From positions 151,381 through 215,380 of the forward strand of contig CAKOZD010000001.1 in the NCBI GenBank assembly GCA_934131175.1: DNA of 64,000 nucleotides, read 5' to 3'. Numbering within the stretch: position 1 is the first letter of the stretch; every line of letters starts with the position of its first letter. A model generated the notes under the pieces. It made no database searches, was not told where the DNA came from, and saw only the letters and a program-made list of their open reading frames with translations. A program made the translations under genes and the position numbers. The DNA comes from an uncultured Bacilli bacterium. GTDB taxonomy: Bacteria; Bacillota_I; Bacilli_A; RF39; UBA660. Shown piece by piece: positions 37,257 to 46,569 of the stretch.

Positions 37257-37926
37257 ATATATGAGAATAACTCAAGGATATAACATTGGAACTCATAAAG
37301 ATTCATTCGCAATAGATAATGCAGACAAAGATAGTGGAATAAGTAATATATATGCTCCATTTACTGGAATTATAAAGAAAATATATCAAAATGATGCAAA
37401 TGAAGTATGGTTAGAAAGTACCGATAAGGTAGAATATCCTGATGGAACAATTGATTATATGAATATTATGTTTGCTCATTGTAATGATGTAAGTAATCTT
37501 TTTGTTGGAAAAATTATAAAACAAAATGAAGCCTTTTATAAAGAAGGAACAAAAGGTAATGTAACAGGGAATCATTGTCATATAGAATGTGGAAAAGGAA
37601 GGTTTACTGGAACAGGATGGCATAAAAATAATGCAGGGTATTGGAGTATCAATAATGGAAAAAAACCAGAAGAATGTTTATGGATAGATGATAGTATTAA
37701 TATTTTAAATAGTAATAATTATAACTTCAAAAAAATATCCACAAATTCTGTGGATAGCAAAAATGATGATGTTAATAAAAGTAATGATAAAGTACCAGAA
37801 AAAGAAGATAATTCCACAACCATTGTGGAAAAAGAAATATTCAATTTCAAAGCACCAAAAACAGATTTATATGGAGTGTATCTAAATAAAGATGAAACAT
37901 TAATTATAAAATCTATCCAAGAATAA
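37231..37926 (+). CDS. M23-family peptidase, phage endolysin type
   Basis: A 231-residue peptidoglycan endopeptidase candidate without signal peptide. The M23 zinc motif is divided as usual: His22 and Asp29 in GTHKDSFAID, His83 in FAHCND, and HxH at 115-117 (NHCHIE). The region YAPFTGIIKKIY matches the lysostaphin-fold core found in endolysins of Firmicutes phages. The last 70 residues form a low-complexity linker and a short C-terminal part (APKTDLYGVYLNKDETL) that may bind the wall. Without a signal peptide it would need the upstream holin to reach its substrate. Its 3' end overlaps the convergent ZIP gene by 14 bases. Confidence 0.75.
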   Translation: MEKPIFPSKYMRITQGYNIGTHKDSFAIDNADKDSGISNIYAPFTGIIKKIYQNDANEVWLESTDKVEYPDGTIDYMNIMFAHCNDVSNLFVGKIIKQNEAFYKEGTKGNVTGNHCHIECGKGRFTGTGWHKNNAGYWSINNGKKPEECLWIDDSINILNSNNYNFKKISTNSVDSKNDDVNKSNDKVPEKEDNSTTIVEKEIFNFKAPKTDLYGVYLNKDETLIIKSIQE

Positions 37927-38665
37927 ATTCAAGTAACATCATAAAACTAAATCCTATAATTGTCAATAAGGCCATTAGGTCTTTTTTTTTACTTCTTTGA
38001 CACTCTGGAATAATTTCTAAAACAATAACATAAAGCATTACAGAAGAAGCAATTGCTAAAATAACAGGCAAAATACTTTTAATTTGCAATACTAGTAAAT
38101 AACCAATAATAGCAGCAATAGGTTCAACAATACCACTAAGTGCTCCGAACAAAAATGATTTATTTTTAGAAAGTCCAGCTTTATTAAGTGGAAAAGCAAT
38201 TGCTGCACCTTCTGGGAAATTCTGTAAAGCAATACCAATAGTTAAACTAATAGCAGCAACAATACTAGAACCACCAAATGCAACTCCAACAACCATACCT
38301 TCTGGAATATTATGAAGCGTTATTGAAAAAAATAATAAAAGACATCTTTTTAAATTACAATCAGTATACCGTTTATCAAACTTTTCAAGTAATTTATTCG
38401 AAAAATACATAACTACTCCACCTATAATAAAACTGAAAACAACAATAAACATACTTTTACTAGAATTAATTGCCGGTAAAAGTAAAGAAAAAAAAGCAGC
38501 TGAAATCATAATACCAGAGGATATAGAATTTATTCCATCAAGAACACTTTGTTTAATATTTTTACAAAGAAGTACTAAGAAAGCTCCTGCACTAGTAAAT
38601 ATAAAACAAATAATACCAGCAATTAAAACCTGAATTATAGGATTAAAAGAAAAAAAATAATTCAT
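37913..38665 (-). CDS. ZIP-family metal transporter
   Basis: A 250-residue ZIP transporter for divalent metals such as zinc or manganese. TM IV and V carry the metal-binding signatures TLHNIPEGMVVGVAFG and LQNFPEGAAIAFPL; about eight TM segments are present. The start is ATG 38665 with GGTGAT seven bases upstream; a GTG further upstream is ignored. TTAAACAT overlaps the start region and matches the half-sites near the TetR gene, hinting at shared control. Confidence 0.88.
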   Translation of the reverse strand: MNYFFSFNPIIQVLIAGIICFIFTSAGAFLVLLCKNIKQSVLDGINSISSGIMISAAFFSLLLPAINSSKSMFIVVFSFIIGGVVMYFSNKLLEKFDKRYTDCNLKRCLLLFFSITLHNIPEGMVVGVAFGGSSIVAAISLTIGIALQNFPEGAAIAFPLNKAGLSKNKSFLFGALSGIVEPIAAIIGYLLVLQIKSILPVILAIASSVMLYVIVLEIIPECQRSKKKDLMALLTIIGFSFMMLLEFILG

Positions 38666-38724
38666 TAAACATATCACCACTATAAAATATGTCTAATAAA
38701 TTATTATGTTAATCTTCTAAAGAA

Positions 38725-39291
38725 TTAATTGCCCCTATAGATAAACTTCTTTATACCATCATAACTTAACTTTTCAATTAAATTACAAATATAATCTACA
38801 CTCTTATCAAAATCATTTTTTACCCAATAATTAATAATACCAAGAGCACCATTAAATATAAAAACAGATGCGTATGAAATATCTTCATCATCTAATTTAG
38901 GAAAATCACTTTTCCATCTTACGTAGCAATTATTATATGTAATTTCCAAAATCTCATTTAGAAAAGAACCAGTATTATTATTTATACTAAATATAATTTT
39001 AGTAAGTTTTTTTTCTTTAACTAATGTTTCTAATAATCCCTTAGTATAAGTAGAAACAGAACTTTTATCTGAATTATTTTTTATTGATTCTTTTAAACTC
39101 TCTACAAATTCATCTTGTATTTTATCAAATAAATCAAATACATCTAAATAATATCTATAAAAAGTAGCTCTATTTATATCAGAAATTCTACATATTTCAC
39201 TAACTGTAATTTTATTTAATTCTTTTTCTTCTAATAAATTTAAAAATGTCTCTTTAATAATCTTTTTAGTATATCTAATTCTTCTATCCAT
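38725..39291 (-). CDS. TetR/AcrR-family transcriptional regulator
   Basis: A 188-residue one-component regulator. N-terminal HTH: RYTKKIIKETFLNLLEEKELNKIT then VSEICRISDINRATFYRYY, the standard TetR recognition helix. The C-terminal ligand domain is divergent. ATG 39291 follows GGGAGATG; 11 extra residues upstream are not family-like. It is divergent from an acyl-CoA ligase and lies downstream-to-upstream with the ZIP gene on the same strand, so it may control both itself and these neighbours. Confidence 0.88.
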   Translation of the reverse strand: MDRRIRYTKKIIKETFLNLLEEKELNKITVSEICRISDINRATFYRYYLDVFDLFDKIQDEFVESLKESIKNNSDKSSVSTYTKGLLETLVKEKKLTKIIFSINNNTGSFLNEILEITYNNCYVRWKSDFPKLDDEDISYASVFIFNGALGIINYWVKNDFDKSVDYICNLIEKLSYDGIKKFIYRGN

Positions 39292-39338
39292 AAGCATCTC
39301 CCTAAATTCCAATTTAATATACAATATAAAATATTTTA

Positions 39339-39366
39339 TTAAACATAACTATTTAGAAATGTTTAA
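39339..39366. promoter_or_regulatory. Inverted repeat, candidate TetR operator
   Basis: TTAAACAT (39339-39346) and ATGTTTAA (39359-39366), perfect 8-base arms 12 bases apart, in the divergent region between the TetR gene and the acyl-CoA ligase gene. Confidence 0.5.
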
Positions 39367-39446
39367 CTAATACCATTTTATAAAAAATTGTTGATTGAAT
39401 ATATATCAATATAAAATATATAATACATTTGTAAATTATTCAACAC

Positions 39447-39454
39447 ATGTTTAA
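39447..39454. promoter_or_regulatory. Third copy of the candidate operator half-site
   Basis: ATGTTTAA 17 bases before the acyl-CoA ligase start. A further copy, in the other orientation, is at 38665-38672 by the ZIP start. Confidence 0.35.
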
Positions 39455-39471
39455 TAAAAAATGGAGGATTT

Positions 39472-41184
39472 ATGAATATATTTAAAAAGAAAAAAGAAGT
39501 TTATGAGAATGCCTGGGATAAATATTATGAAAAAGATAAGAGAAATATATCTATACCTAATATTTCTATATATGACTATTTTGAAAGAACAACTCTAAAT
39601 CATGAGTATGAATCAGCAATAAATTATTTTGGAGAAAAAACAAGTTATATAGAACTAATAAGTAAAATCGATTTATGTGCCAAAGCACTTGCAAGTATTG
39701 GAATAAGAGAAAATGATGTAGTAACAATATGTTTACCAAATGTGCCAGAAGCAGTTATTACGTTTTATGCTGTAAATAAAATAGGAGCAATTGCTAGTAT
39801 GTTACATCCACTTTCATCTGAAGAAGAAATAAAAGATTCTCTTATTAAAACAAACTCAGTATGCTTATTTTTACACAATGCATCTTATGAAAAAGTAGAA
39901 AATATAATTGACTCAACAAAAGTGTATAAAACAATATTAATATCTCCAAGAGACTCAATGCCATCACTATTAGGATTAGGTTATCTTCTTACAAAAGATT
40001 TAAAAGTAAAAATTCCCAAAAATACAGAAAAATTTATGTATTGGTATAATTTCTTAGAAAAAGGTAATTTATACAATAAAGATGTTTTTATAAGAAGAAC
40101 AAAAGAAAATGATGCAGTTATACTTCATAGTGGAGGTACAACAGGTACACCAAAAAATATAGTTTTAACAAATGGAAATATCAACGCTATCATGGAACAA
40201 GCCAAAATAATATTTAATGATATTGGACCAGGAGATAAATTCTTGTCTATCTTACCAATGTTTCATTGCTTTGGACTTGTTGTAAATATATGTTGTCCAT
40301 TAATGTTTTCAGCAGAAGTAATTCTAATTCCACAGTTTGATGCGAAAAGATTTGATAAATTAATTAGAAAATATCAACCTAATATTTTATTAGGAGTTCC
40401 AACTTTATTTGAAGCACTAATAAAAAATCCATACATGAAAGGCTTAGATATGTCTAATATTAAATATGTAGTAAGTGGAGGAGATACTTTAAGCATAGAA
40501 AAAAATGAAAAAGTAAATAAATTTTTAAAAGAGCATAATAGTAAAGCACATATTATACAAGGCTATGGTATGACAGAAACAACAGGTCCAGCAACTTTTG
40601 GTGCTAAGGGTTCCGATAAGCTTGGATCAGTTGGAATACCTCTTCCTGGAAATAAAGTAAAAATAATTAATAGAGATACAATGGAAGAAGTAAATACAAA
40701 AGAAATTGGTGAAATATGTATATCAGGACCAACTGTAATGTCAAGATATCTTAATAATAAAGAAGAGACTGCTGCTATCATAAAAAAACATCCAGATAAT
40801 ATAGAGTGGGTTCATACAGGGGACTTAGGATATATAGATGAAGATGGAGTATTATTTTATATTCAAAGATTAAAAAGAATGATTATTTCATCAGGATATA
40901 ACGTTTATCCTTCATATATTGAAGAAATTCTACAAAAAAACGAACTTATTGAAGAAGCCGGTGTTATAGGAATACCACATCCATATAAAATACAAGTACC
41001 AAAAGCATATATTGTACTAAAGAAAAATATAACTGATGAAATAGAAGCAATTAATAAAATAAAAAAATATTGTGAAAAAAATTTATCTAAGTATATGATT
41101 CCAAAATATTTCATAATAAGAAAAGAATTACCAAAGACCCTCATTGGAAAAATTAATTATAAAGAGCTAGAGAAGGAACAATAA
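39472..41184 (+). CDS. Acyl-CoA synthetase, AMP-binding family
   Basis: A 570-residue adenylate-forming ligase of the long-chain fatty acid-CoA ligase type. Core motifs: HSGGTTGTPKNI (ATP loop), LPMFHCFG, QGYGMTETTGP, the hinge GDLGYIDEDGVLFYIQRLKRMIISSGYN broken here as GDLGYID and RLKRMIISSGYN, and the catalytic lysine in GKINYKEL near the end. Substrate chain length cannot be told. It probably activates exogenous fatty acids for lipid synthesis; no beta-oxidation genes are near. AATGGAGG precedes the ATG. Divergent from the TetR regulator. Confidence 0.88.
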   Translation: MNIFKKKKEVYENAWDKYYEKDKRNISIPNISIYDYFERTTLNHEYESAINYFGEKTSYIELISKIDLCAKALASIGIRENDVVTICLPNVPEAVITFYAVNKIGAIASMLHPLSSEEEIKDSLIKTNSVCLFLHNASYEKVENIIDSTKVYKTILISPRDSMPSLLGLGYLLTKDLKVKIPKNTEKFMYWYNFLEKGNLYNKDVFIRRTKENDAVILHSGGTTGTPKNIVLTNGNINAIMEQAKIIFNDIGPGDKFLSILPMFHCFGLVVNICCPLMFSAEVILIPQFDAKRFDKLIRKYQPNILLGVPTLFEALIKNPYMKGLDMSNIKYVVSGGDTLSIEKNEKVNKFLKEHNSKAHIIQGYGMTETTGPATFGAKGSDKLGSVGIPLPGNKVKIINRDTMEEVNTKEIGEICISGPTVMSRYLNNKEETAAIIKKHPDNIEWVHTGDLGYIDEDGVLFYIQRLKRMIISSGYNVYPSYIEEILQKNELIEEAGVIGIPHPYKIQVPKAYIVLKKNITDEIEAINKIKKYCEKNLSKYMIPKYFIIRKELPKTLIGKINYKELEKEQ

Positions 41185-41197
41185 ATATTGTTCTTTT
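41173..41197 (+). terminator. Intrinsic terminator after the acyl-CoA ligase gene
   Basis: Ten-base stem (41173-41182 with 41187-41196, one G-U), loop AAAT; the stop codon lies in the hairpin; short T-run. Confidence 0.75.
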
Positions 41198-41200
41198 ATA

Positions 41201-41229
41201 TTGTAAAAAAAATTAAAAAAAGATATAAT
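41201..41229 (+). promoter_or_regulatory. Promoter of the type VII secretion genes
   Basis: TTGTAA (41201-41206), 17-base spacer, TATAAT (41224-41229). Confidence 0.65.
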
Positions 41230-41265
41230 AAAATATATAATTAGAATAATACGGGGTGATTTCTA

Positions 41266-44200
41266 GTGATAGTTAGGCTAATCAAAAAAAATAAGATTTA
41301 CAACTTTGTTCTACCAACTAAAATATCTGGAAACTACTGGATTACTGATAATGACTATTTAGGAAATACAAGAAACTTAATAAATGTTGAAGAAGAAAAT
41401 GGTAAATGGAAAATAAAAAGTGACTTTGAGACAAAGATTATGTCTGGAGAAACTGAAATTGAATCAGCATTTTTAAAAGAATATACATTATATTTTTTAA
41501 AGGTAAATACAGATAATGAATTTGTAATATTATATTGTTCACCTACTCTTGATAAACAGAGTTTTAGATTAAGACTACTTTCACAAAGAGAAATATTAAT
41601 AGGAACTGATAATAGAGCACAAATTTGTTATAATTATCCATTAGTATCAAGACAACATGCAAGATTAATTTATAATAATGGAACATGGGTAGTACAAGAT
41701 TTAAATAGTAAATATGGAACATACGTTAATAATCAAGCAGTTACTACAAGACCTCTAGAATATGGAGATATTGTTTTTATCATGGGATTAAAAATAATTG
41801 TTATGAATAATTCATTGATTGTTAATAATGTTGAAGGATTCTTAAGAATAGATAGTGGAAGTTTTGAAACAATAGGACCAATAGTACAAAAACAAGTTGA
41901 GTTTGATAATCCAGATGAAGAGCAAATAGAGTTTTATAAAGAAGATGACTATTTTTATAGAGCACCTCGTTTTAAAACAGGAATAGAGCCAGTAAATATA
42001 GCAATTGACCCACCTCCAGGACAATCTGAAGAGGATAAAACACCAGCAATATTTACAATAGGACCAATGCTTACTATGGCAATGATGTCTATGTCTATGG
42101 GATATAATTCTGTAATGGGAGTTATAAATGGAACAGCAGATTGGGCCTCATCACTTCCATCAATAGTAATGGCTGGTGCTATGATGTCAACAATGTTATT
42201 ATGGCCAACACTTCAAAGAAGATATCAAAAGAAACAACGTAAAAAAGAAGAAAAAGAAAGAAAAACTAAATATACAGAATATCTTGAAAGTAAAAAAGAA
42301 AAAATTCAGTCTGAAATGAAAATTCAAAGACAAATATTAATAGATAATTATCTTCCACTAAATGAAACAAAAGAAATTATTTACCAGAAAAAGAGAAATT
42401 TATGGGAAAGAGAAATTGAACAACCAGACTTTATGGATTTAAGACTGGGTGTTGGTACTACTGAGTTAATTGGACAAATAGGTGTACCAGAAGAACATTT
42501 CTCATTAAAAGATGATGACTTATTAAAAGAAGTTTATAAAGTAGGAAGTACATCACGTACTCTTGAAAATGTTCCAGTATCATTAAACTTTGTTCAAAAA
42601 AATATGATAGCAATCATTGGAACAGGTACAAATAAAAAACAATTTGTTGATGGTTTAATATTACAAATGCTTGCATATCACAGTTATGAAGATTTAAAAA
42701 TTGTACTTTTAACAAACGAACAAAATGAATCTAACTGGGATTATTTAAAAGTAGCTCCTCATTGTTGGAATAATAGTAAAACATTTAGATATTTCGCAAC
42801 AAACTTAGATGAAGCAAAAGAAATATCTCTTGAACTAGAAAAAGCAATGCAAGCAAGAAAATTTAAAGATAATAATGGTAAAATGGAATTAAGTGGAGCA
42901 GATTACCACAAATATAAACCATATTATATGATAATAACTGATGATTATAAATTAATAAGAGACACAGACATTATAAAAGATGTATCAGAAATGCCAATTA
43001 ATTATGGATTTAGTTTAGTAGTTATTAGTCCAAGACTTATTAATATACCAAATGAGTGTAAAACTTTCATCAGTATTGGTGATAAAAAGTCAGGTGTATT
43101 TGAGAATGAACTTGTTTCTAACAAACAAAAAGAATTTGAAGCAGATTTTGACCCAACACTTAATATGTATGAATGTTGTAAAATAATAGCAAATATTCCA
43201 ATTGATATTGCAAGAGAAAGTAGAAGTCTACCACAAAGTGTATCATTCCTTGAAATGTATAATGTTGGTATGGTAGAGCAATTGAATGTACTTAACAGAT
43301 GGAAAATGAATGATCCAACTAAGTCATTGCAAACACCAATTGGACTAGATAAGTCAAGAGAGTTATTCAAACTAGACTTACATGAAAAAGCACATGGTCC
43401 ACATGGTTTAATTGCTGGAATGACTGGTTCAGGTAAATCAGAATTCATTATTAGTTATATATTATCAATGGCACTAAACTACCACCCTTACGAAGTATCA
43501 TTTGTGCTTATCGATTATAAAGGTGGAGGTTTAACTGGAGCATTCGAAAATAAAGAAACAGGTATGAAACTACCACATTTAGCAGGTACTATCACAAACC
43601 TTGATACAGTTGAAATGAATAGATCCCTAGCCTCTGTACAAAGTGAGTTAAGAAAACGTCAAAGAATGTTTAATGAAGCAAGAGATAAGTTAGACGAATC
43701 AACTATCGATATTTATAAATATCAAAGTCTATATCGTAGAGGTTTAGTAGAAAAACCTATTTCACATTTATTTATAATTTCAGATGAGTTTGCTGAATTG
43801 AAACAACAAAGACCTGAGTTCATGGAACAATTAATTTCAACAGCTCGTATTGGACGTTCTTTAGGAGTCCACTTAATACTAGCAACACAGAAACCAAGTG
43901 GTGTTGTTAATGACCAAATCTGGTCAAACTCAAAATTTAGAATATGTCTAAGAGTTCAAGACAAGTCAGACTCAATGGATATGATTAAATGTCCAGATGC
44001 AGCAGAATTGAAAACTACAGGTAGGTTCTATTTACAAGTAGGTTATAATGAATTATTTGCAATGGGTCAAGCTGCTTGGGCAGGAGCTCAATATTATCCA
44101 ACTGAAAAAAGAAAGAAAAAAGTAGATCAAACTATAAAGATAGTTGATAATGTTGGTACAGTAATAAAGTCTCTTGATACTAAACAAAATGAAGTTGTAG

Positions 44201-45834
44201 TAGCAAGTAAAGGTGAAGAAATAACAAGTATTATTAAATATATAGTTGACCAAGCAAAAAGTGAAAATATAGCAATAGATCAACTATGGCTTGATAGAAT
44301 TCCAAATGTTATTTATACAGATGACATCAAAGCAAAATATCACTATCAAGCTCAAAAGAACGTTATTAATCCAATTATTGGAGAATATGATGACCCAGAT
44401 AACCAAGCTCAAAATGTTTTAACTCTACCTTTATCACAAGAAGGTAATACAATTGTCTTCGGTTCAGCAGGTAGTGGTAAAGAATTAATGCTTGCAGGAA
44501 TCGTATATCAAACAATTACTTCACATGATTCAAAAGAAGTAAACTTCTATATTTTAGACTTTGGAGCAGAAACATTAAGAATGTTTAATAATGCCCCTCA
44601 TGTTGGTGAAGTAATACTATCAACTGATGCAGAAAAAATTGCTAACTTATTTAAAATGGTTAATCAAATTATTGATGAAAGAAAGAAAATATTTGTAGAT
44701 TATAATGGTTCTTATGATTTCTACATTAATCATGGAGGAAAACAAATTCCAATGATAGTAATAATGATCAATAATGTAGAAGCATTCTTAGAAACATATA
44801 ATGAATACGAAGAGTTAATAGGTCAAATGACAAGAGACTGTCTAAAATATGGTGTTGTATTTATATTTAGTACAAATGGTCCAAATACAGTTAGATACCG
44901 TCTAAGACAAAACTTTAAACAAAATGTTGTATTACAATTTAATGACCCAATGGATTATTCATCAGTAATACCAGGAGTTAGAAAGAAAGAGCCATCTAAA
45001 GCATATGGTCGTGGATTAATTTTATTAGATTCAATATTTGAATTCCAAACAGCTTATGCTTATAGAGAAGAAAAAATGACTGACTATATAAAAATTGTTT
45101 GTGATAAATTAAATGAAATATGTGATTATAAAGCACAAAGAATTCCAATTTTACCAGATACAGTTACAGAAGGTATAGTAGGTCAATATTTAGGAAACTT
45201 AAGAACATTACCAGTAGGAGTAGAAAAAGAATCACTAGATATTGCTACAATAGATTTAAACAGCAAATTTATGTACAATATAACAGGAGAAGATATAACA
45301 GCAGAACCAAGATTCTTAAAAGGATTTATCAAAAATATTTTACATACTCCAAATACAAAATGTATTATATTTGATACAAATAGTGTAATAAATGAAGTTA
45401 CATATGAAAATGCATTCTATAGTAAAGATACTTGCTACACAGCAATAGATCAATTAACTGATGCATGTAACAATAATGATCCTAATACAACAACAATCGC
45501 AGTATTAATTAATATAAATGCAATGTTAAATAAACTAAGTGCTATTGAAAAAGGAAAGTTTACTTCGTTAATTACTGAATGTAAAGAAAAGAATAATATT
45601 AAGTTTATAATTGTTGATAATATTGATGTAATTAAGAGTATTAACTTTGAAGCTTGGTATAAAGGTAATGTTGACCTAGCAGAAGGTATTTGGTTAGGAA
45701 ATGGTATTGGAAACCAATTTACATTAAAAGTAACAACAAATTCAAGAATACTTCGTGCAGAAGTAGAAGCAGGATTTGGTTATGTTATTAGAAAAGGTAA
45801 AGCAGTATTAATGAAATTAATGTCTGATGAATAG
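41266..45834 (+). CDS. essC: Type VIIb secretion ATPase EssC
   Basis: Membrane-bound FtsK/SpoIIIE-type motor of Firmicutes type VII secretion, 1522 residues with a GTG start behind GGGGTGAT. Domains: N-terminal ubiquitin/FHA-like region with an FHA domain at about 100-175 (SRQHARL, NSKYGTYVNN); two TM segments around 265-315; then three ATPase domains. Domain 1 has a full Walker A GMTGSGKS (718-725) and Walker B FIISDEF. Domain 2 has GSAGSGKE (1066-1073), with Glu in place of Ser/Thr, and domain 3 has no P-loop, as often seen in EssC. Followed by a YukD-like gene and two small helical genes. Confidence 0.93.
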   Translation: MIVRLIKKNKIYNFVLPTKISGNYWITDNDYLGNTRNLINVEEENGKWKIKSDFETKIMSGETEIESAFLKEYTLYFLKVNTDNEFVILYCSPTLDKQSFRLRLLSQREILIGTDNRAQICYNYPLVSRQHARLIYNNGTWVVQDLNSKYGTYVNNQAVTTRPLEYGDIVFIMGLKIIVMNNSLIVNNVEGFLRIDSGSFETIGPIVQKQVEFDNPDEEQIEFYKEDDYFYRAPRFKTGIEPVNIAIDPPPGQSEEDKTPAIFTIGPMLTMAMMSMSMGYNSVMGVINGTADWASSLPSIVMAGAMMSTMLLWPTLQRRYQKKQRKKEEKERKTKYTEYLESKKEKIQSEMKIQRQILIDNYLPLNETKEIIYQKKRNLWEREIEQPDFMDLRLGVGTTELIGQIGVPEEHFSLKDDDLLKEVYKVGSTSRTLENVPVSLNFVQKNMIAIIGTGTNKKQFVDGLILQMLAYHSYEDLKIVLLTNEQNESNWDYLKVAPHCWNNSKTFRYFATNLDEAKEISLELEKAMQARKFKDNNGKMELSGADYHKYKPYYMIITDDYKLIRDTDIIKDVSEMPINYGFSLVVISPRLINIPNECKTFISIGDKKSGVFENELVSNKQKEFEADFDPTLNMYECCKIIANIPIDIARESRSLPQSVSFLEMYNVGMVEQLNVLNRWKMNDPTKSLQTPIGLDKSRELFKLDLHEKAHGPHGLIAGMTGSGKSEFIISYILSMALNYHPYEVSFVLIDYKGGGLTGAFENKETGMKLPHLAGTITNLDTVEMNRSLASVQSELRKRQRMFNEARDKLDESTIDIYKYQSLYRRGLVEKPISHLFIISDEFAELKQQRPEFMEQLISTARIGRSLGVHLILATQKPSGVVNDQIWSNSKFRICLRVQDKSDSMDMIKCPDAAELKTTGRFYLQVGYNELFAMGQAAWAGAQYYPTEKRKKKVDQTIKIVDNVGTVIKSLDTKQNEVVVASKGEEITSIIKYIVDQAKSENIAIDQLWLDRIPNVIYTDDIKAKYHYQAQKNVINPIIGEYDDPDNQAQNVLTLPLSQEGNTIVFGSAGSGKELMLAGIVYQTITSHDSKEVNFYILDFGAETLRMFNNAPHVGEVILSTDAEKIANLFKMVNQIIDERKKIFVDYNGSYDFYINHGGKQIPMIVIMINNVEAFLETYNEYEELIGQMTRDCLKYGVVFIFSTNGPNTVRYRLRQNFKQNVVLQFNDPMDYSSVIPGVRKKEPSKAYGRGLILLDSIFEFQTAYAYREEKMTDYIKIVCDKLNEICDYKAQRIPILPDTVTEGIVGQYLGNLRTLPVGVEKESLDIATIDLNSKFMYNITGEDITAEPRFLKGFIKNILHTPNTKCIIFDTNSVINEVTYENAFYSKDTCYTAIDQLTDACNNNDPNTTTIAVLININAMLNKLSAIEKGKFTSLITECKEKNNIKFIIVDNIDVIKSINFEAWYKGNVDLAEGIWLGNGIGNQFTLKVTTNSRILRAEVEAGFGYVIRKGKAVLMKLMSDE

Positions 45835-45843
45835 GAGGTTTAT

Positions 45844-46098
45844 ATGAATAATAAAATTTTAATTGAATTAGAAATTCCTCTTATTGAGAAAAGGTATGAT
45901 TTATTTATACCTATAAATAAAAAGATTGGAACAGTAAAAAACTTAATTGAAAATGCTCTAGTAGAGTTAACAGATAATGCTTATGTTCCAAAAGATGATA
46001 GTAATTTCTATAGTAAAGAAACTGGTGAAATATTCGATGTCAATAAAACTGTAAGAGATACTAATTTAAGAAATGGTTCTAGAATTATATTAATTTAG
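45844..46098 (+). CDS. YukD/EsaB-like ubiquitin-fold protein
   Basis: An 84-residue protein, nine bases after essC, with a beta-grasp pattern: IELEIPLIEKRYDLFIPINKKIGTV at the start, one helix (NLIENALVEL) and a closing GSRIILI strand. YukD/EsaB proteins are accessory or regulatory parts of type VIIb secretion. AGGAGG precedes the ATG. Confidence 0.8.
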   Translation: MNNKILIELEIPLIEKRYDLFIPINKKIGTVKNLIENALVELTDNAYVPKDDSNFYSKETGEIFDVNKTVRDTNLRNGSRIILI

Positions 46099-46107
46099 GA
46101 GGTACAT

Positions 46108-46332
46108 ATGTCAGATTATAATCAATACATAACAGCAGTTAATAAGATATTTGATTATCTTGAAAAAATGAAAGCAGGTTGGAATAGTCTAGATAATATT
46201 AATTATATTGAGAGTATTGAAGAATATAAACAGATTGTTGTTAATAATGTTGACCAATTTAAAAAACAAGCATCTGCACCACCTGCTAATAATGAAACCC
46301 AAGAAAGTTTGGAGGCTTTAGGCGATGATTGA
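46108..46332 (+). CDS. Small helical protein of the T7SS locus (WXG100-like candidate)
   Basis: A 74-residue protein. Two predicted helices are separated by a turn with GWNSLDN, which places a tryptophan where WXG100 proteins have W-x-G, but the glycine is Ser. A Pro/Ala turn and an acidic tail follow (QASAPPANNETQ). Its place after essC and yukD-like suggests a substrate or chaperone of the system. It overlaps the next gene by eight bases. Confidence 0.5.
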   Translation: MSDYNQYITAVNKIFDYLEKMKAGWNSLDNINYIESIEEYKQIVVNNVDQFKKQASAPPANNETQESLEALGDD

Positions 46333-46543
46333 TAAATTAACATATGATCAAATACTAGCAATTTCTAAAGAACTATCAGTTCAAGCAGATATTATTGATA
46401 AATTAGTACAAAATAGAAATATTCAAGACTTAAAAGACTTTGCCGCAACAGTAGAAGGATATTCAAAATTTTTAGAAACAACAGTTTTAATGAATAAAGA
46501 TGCTGATAAAGCCTTAGAAGATTTAAAAAGAATGAAAAAATAA
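46325..46543 (+). CDS. Second small helical protein of the T7SS locus
   Basis: A 72-residue all-helical protein (LTYDQILAISKELSVQADIIDKL; then LKDFAATVEGYSKFLETTVLM). It has no W-x-G. Coupled to the preceding gene, so the two may form a heterodimer similar to EsxA-EsxB or a chaperone pair. No database family is recognised. Confidence 0.5.
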   Translation: MIDKLTYDQILAISKELSVQADIIDKLVQNRNIQDLKDFAATVEGYSKFLETTVLMNKDADKALEDLKRMKK

Positions 46544-46569
46544 AGGAACAATTAATTCCTTTATTTTTT
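46535..46569. terminator. Bidirectional terminator after the T7SS genes
   Basis: Fourteen-base stem AAAAAATAAAGGAA / TTCCTTTATTTTTT with loop CAATTAA. It serves the T7SS operon on plus and touches the stop codon of the convergent gene. Confidence 0.88.
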
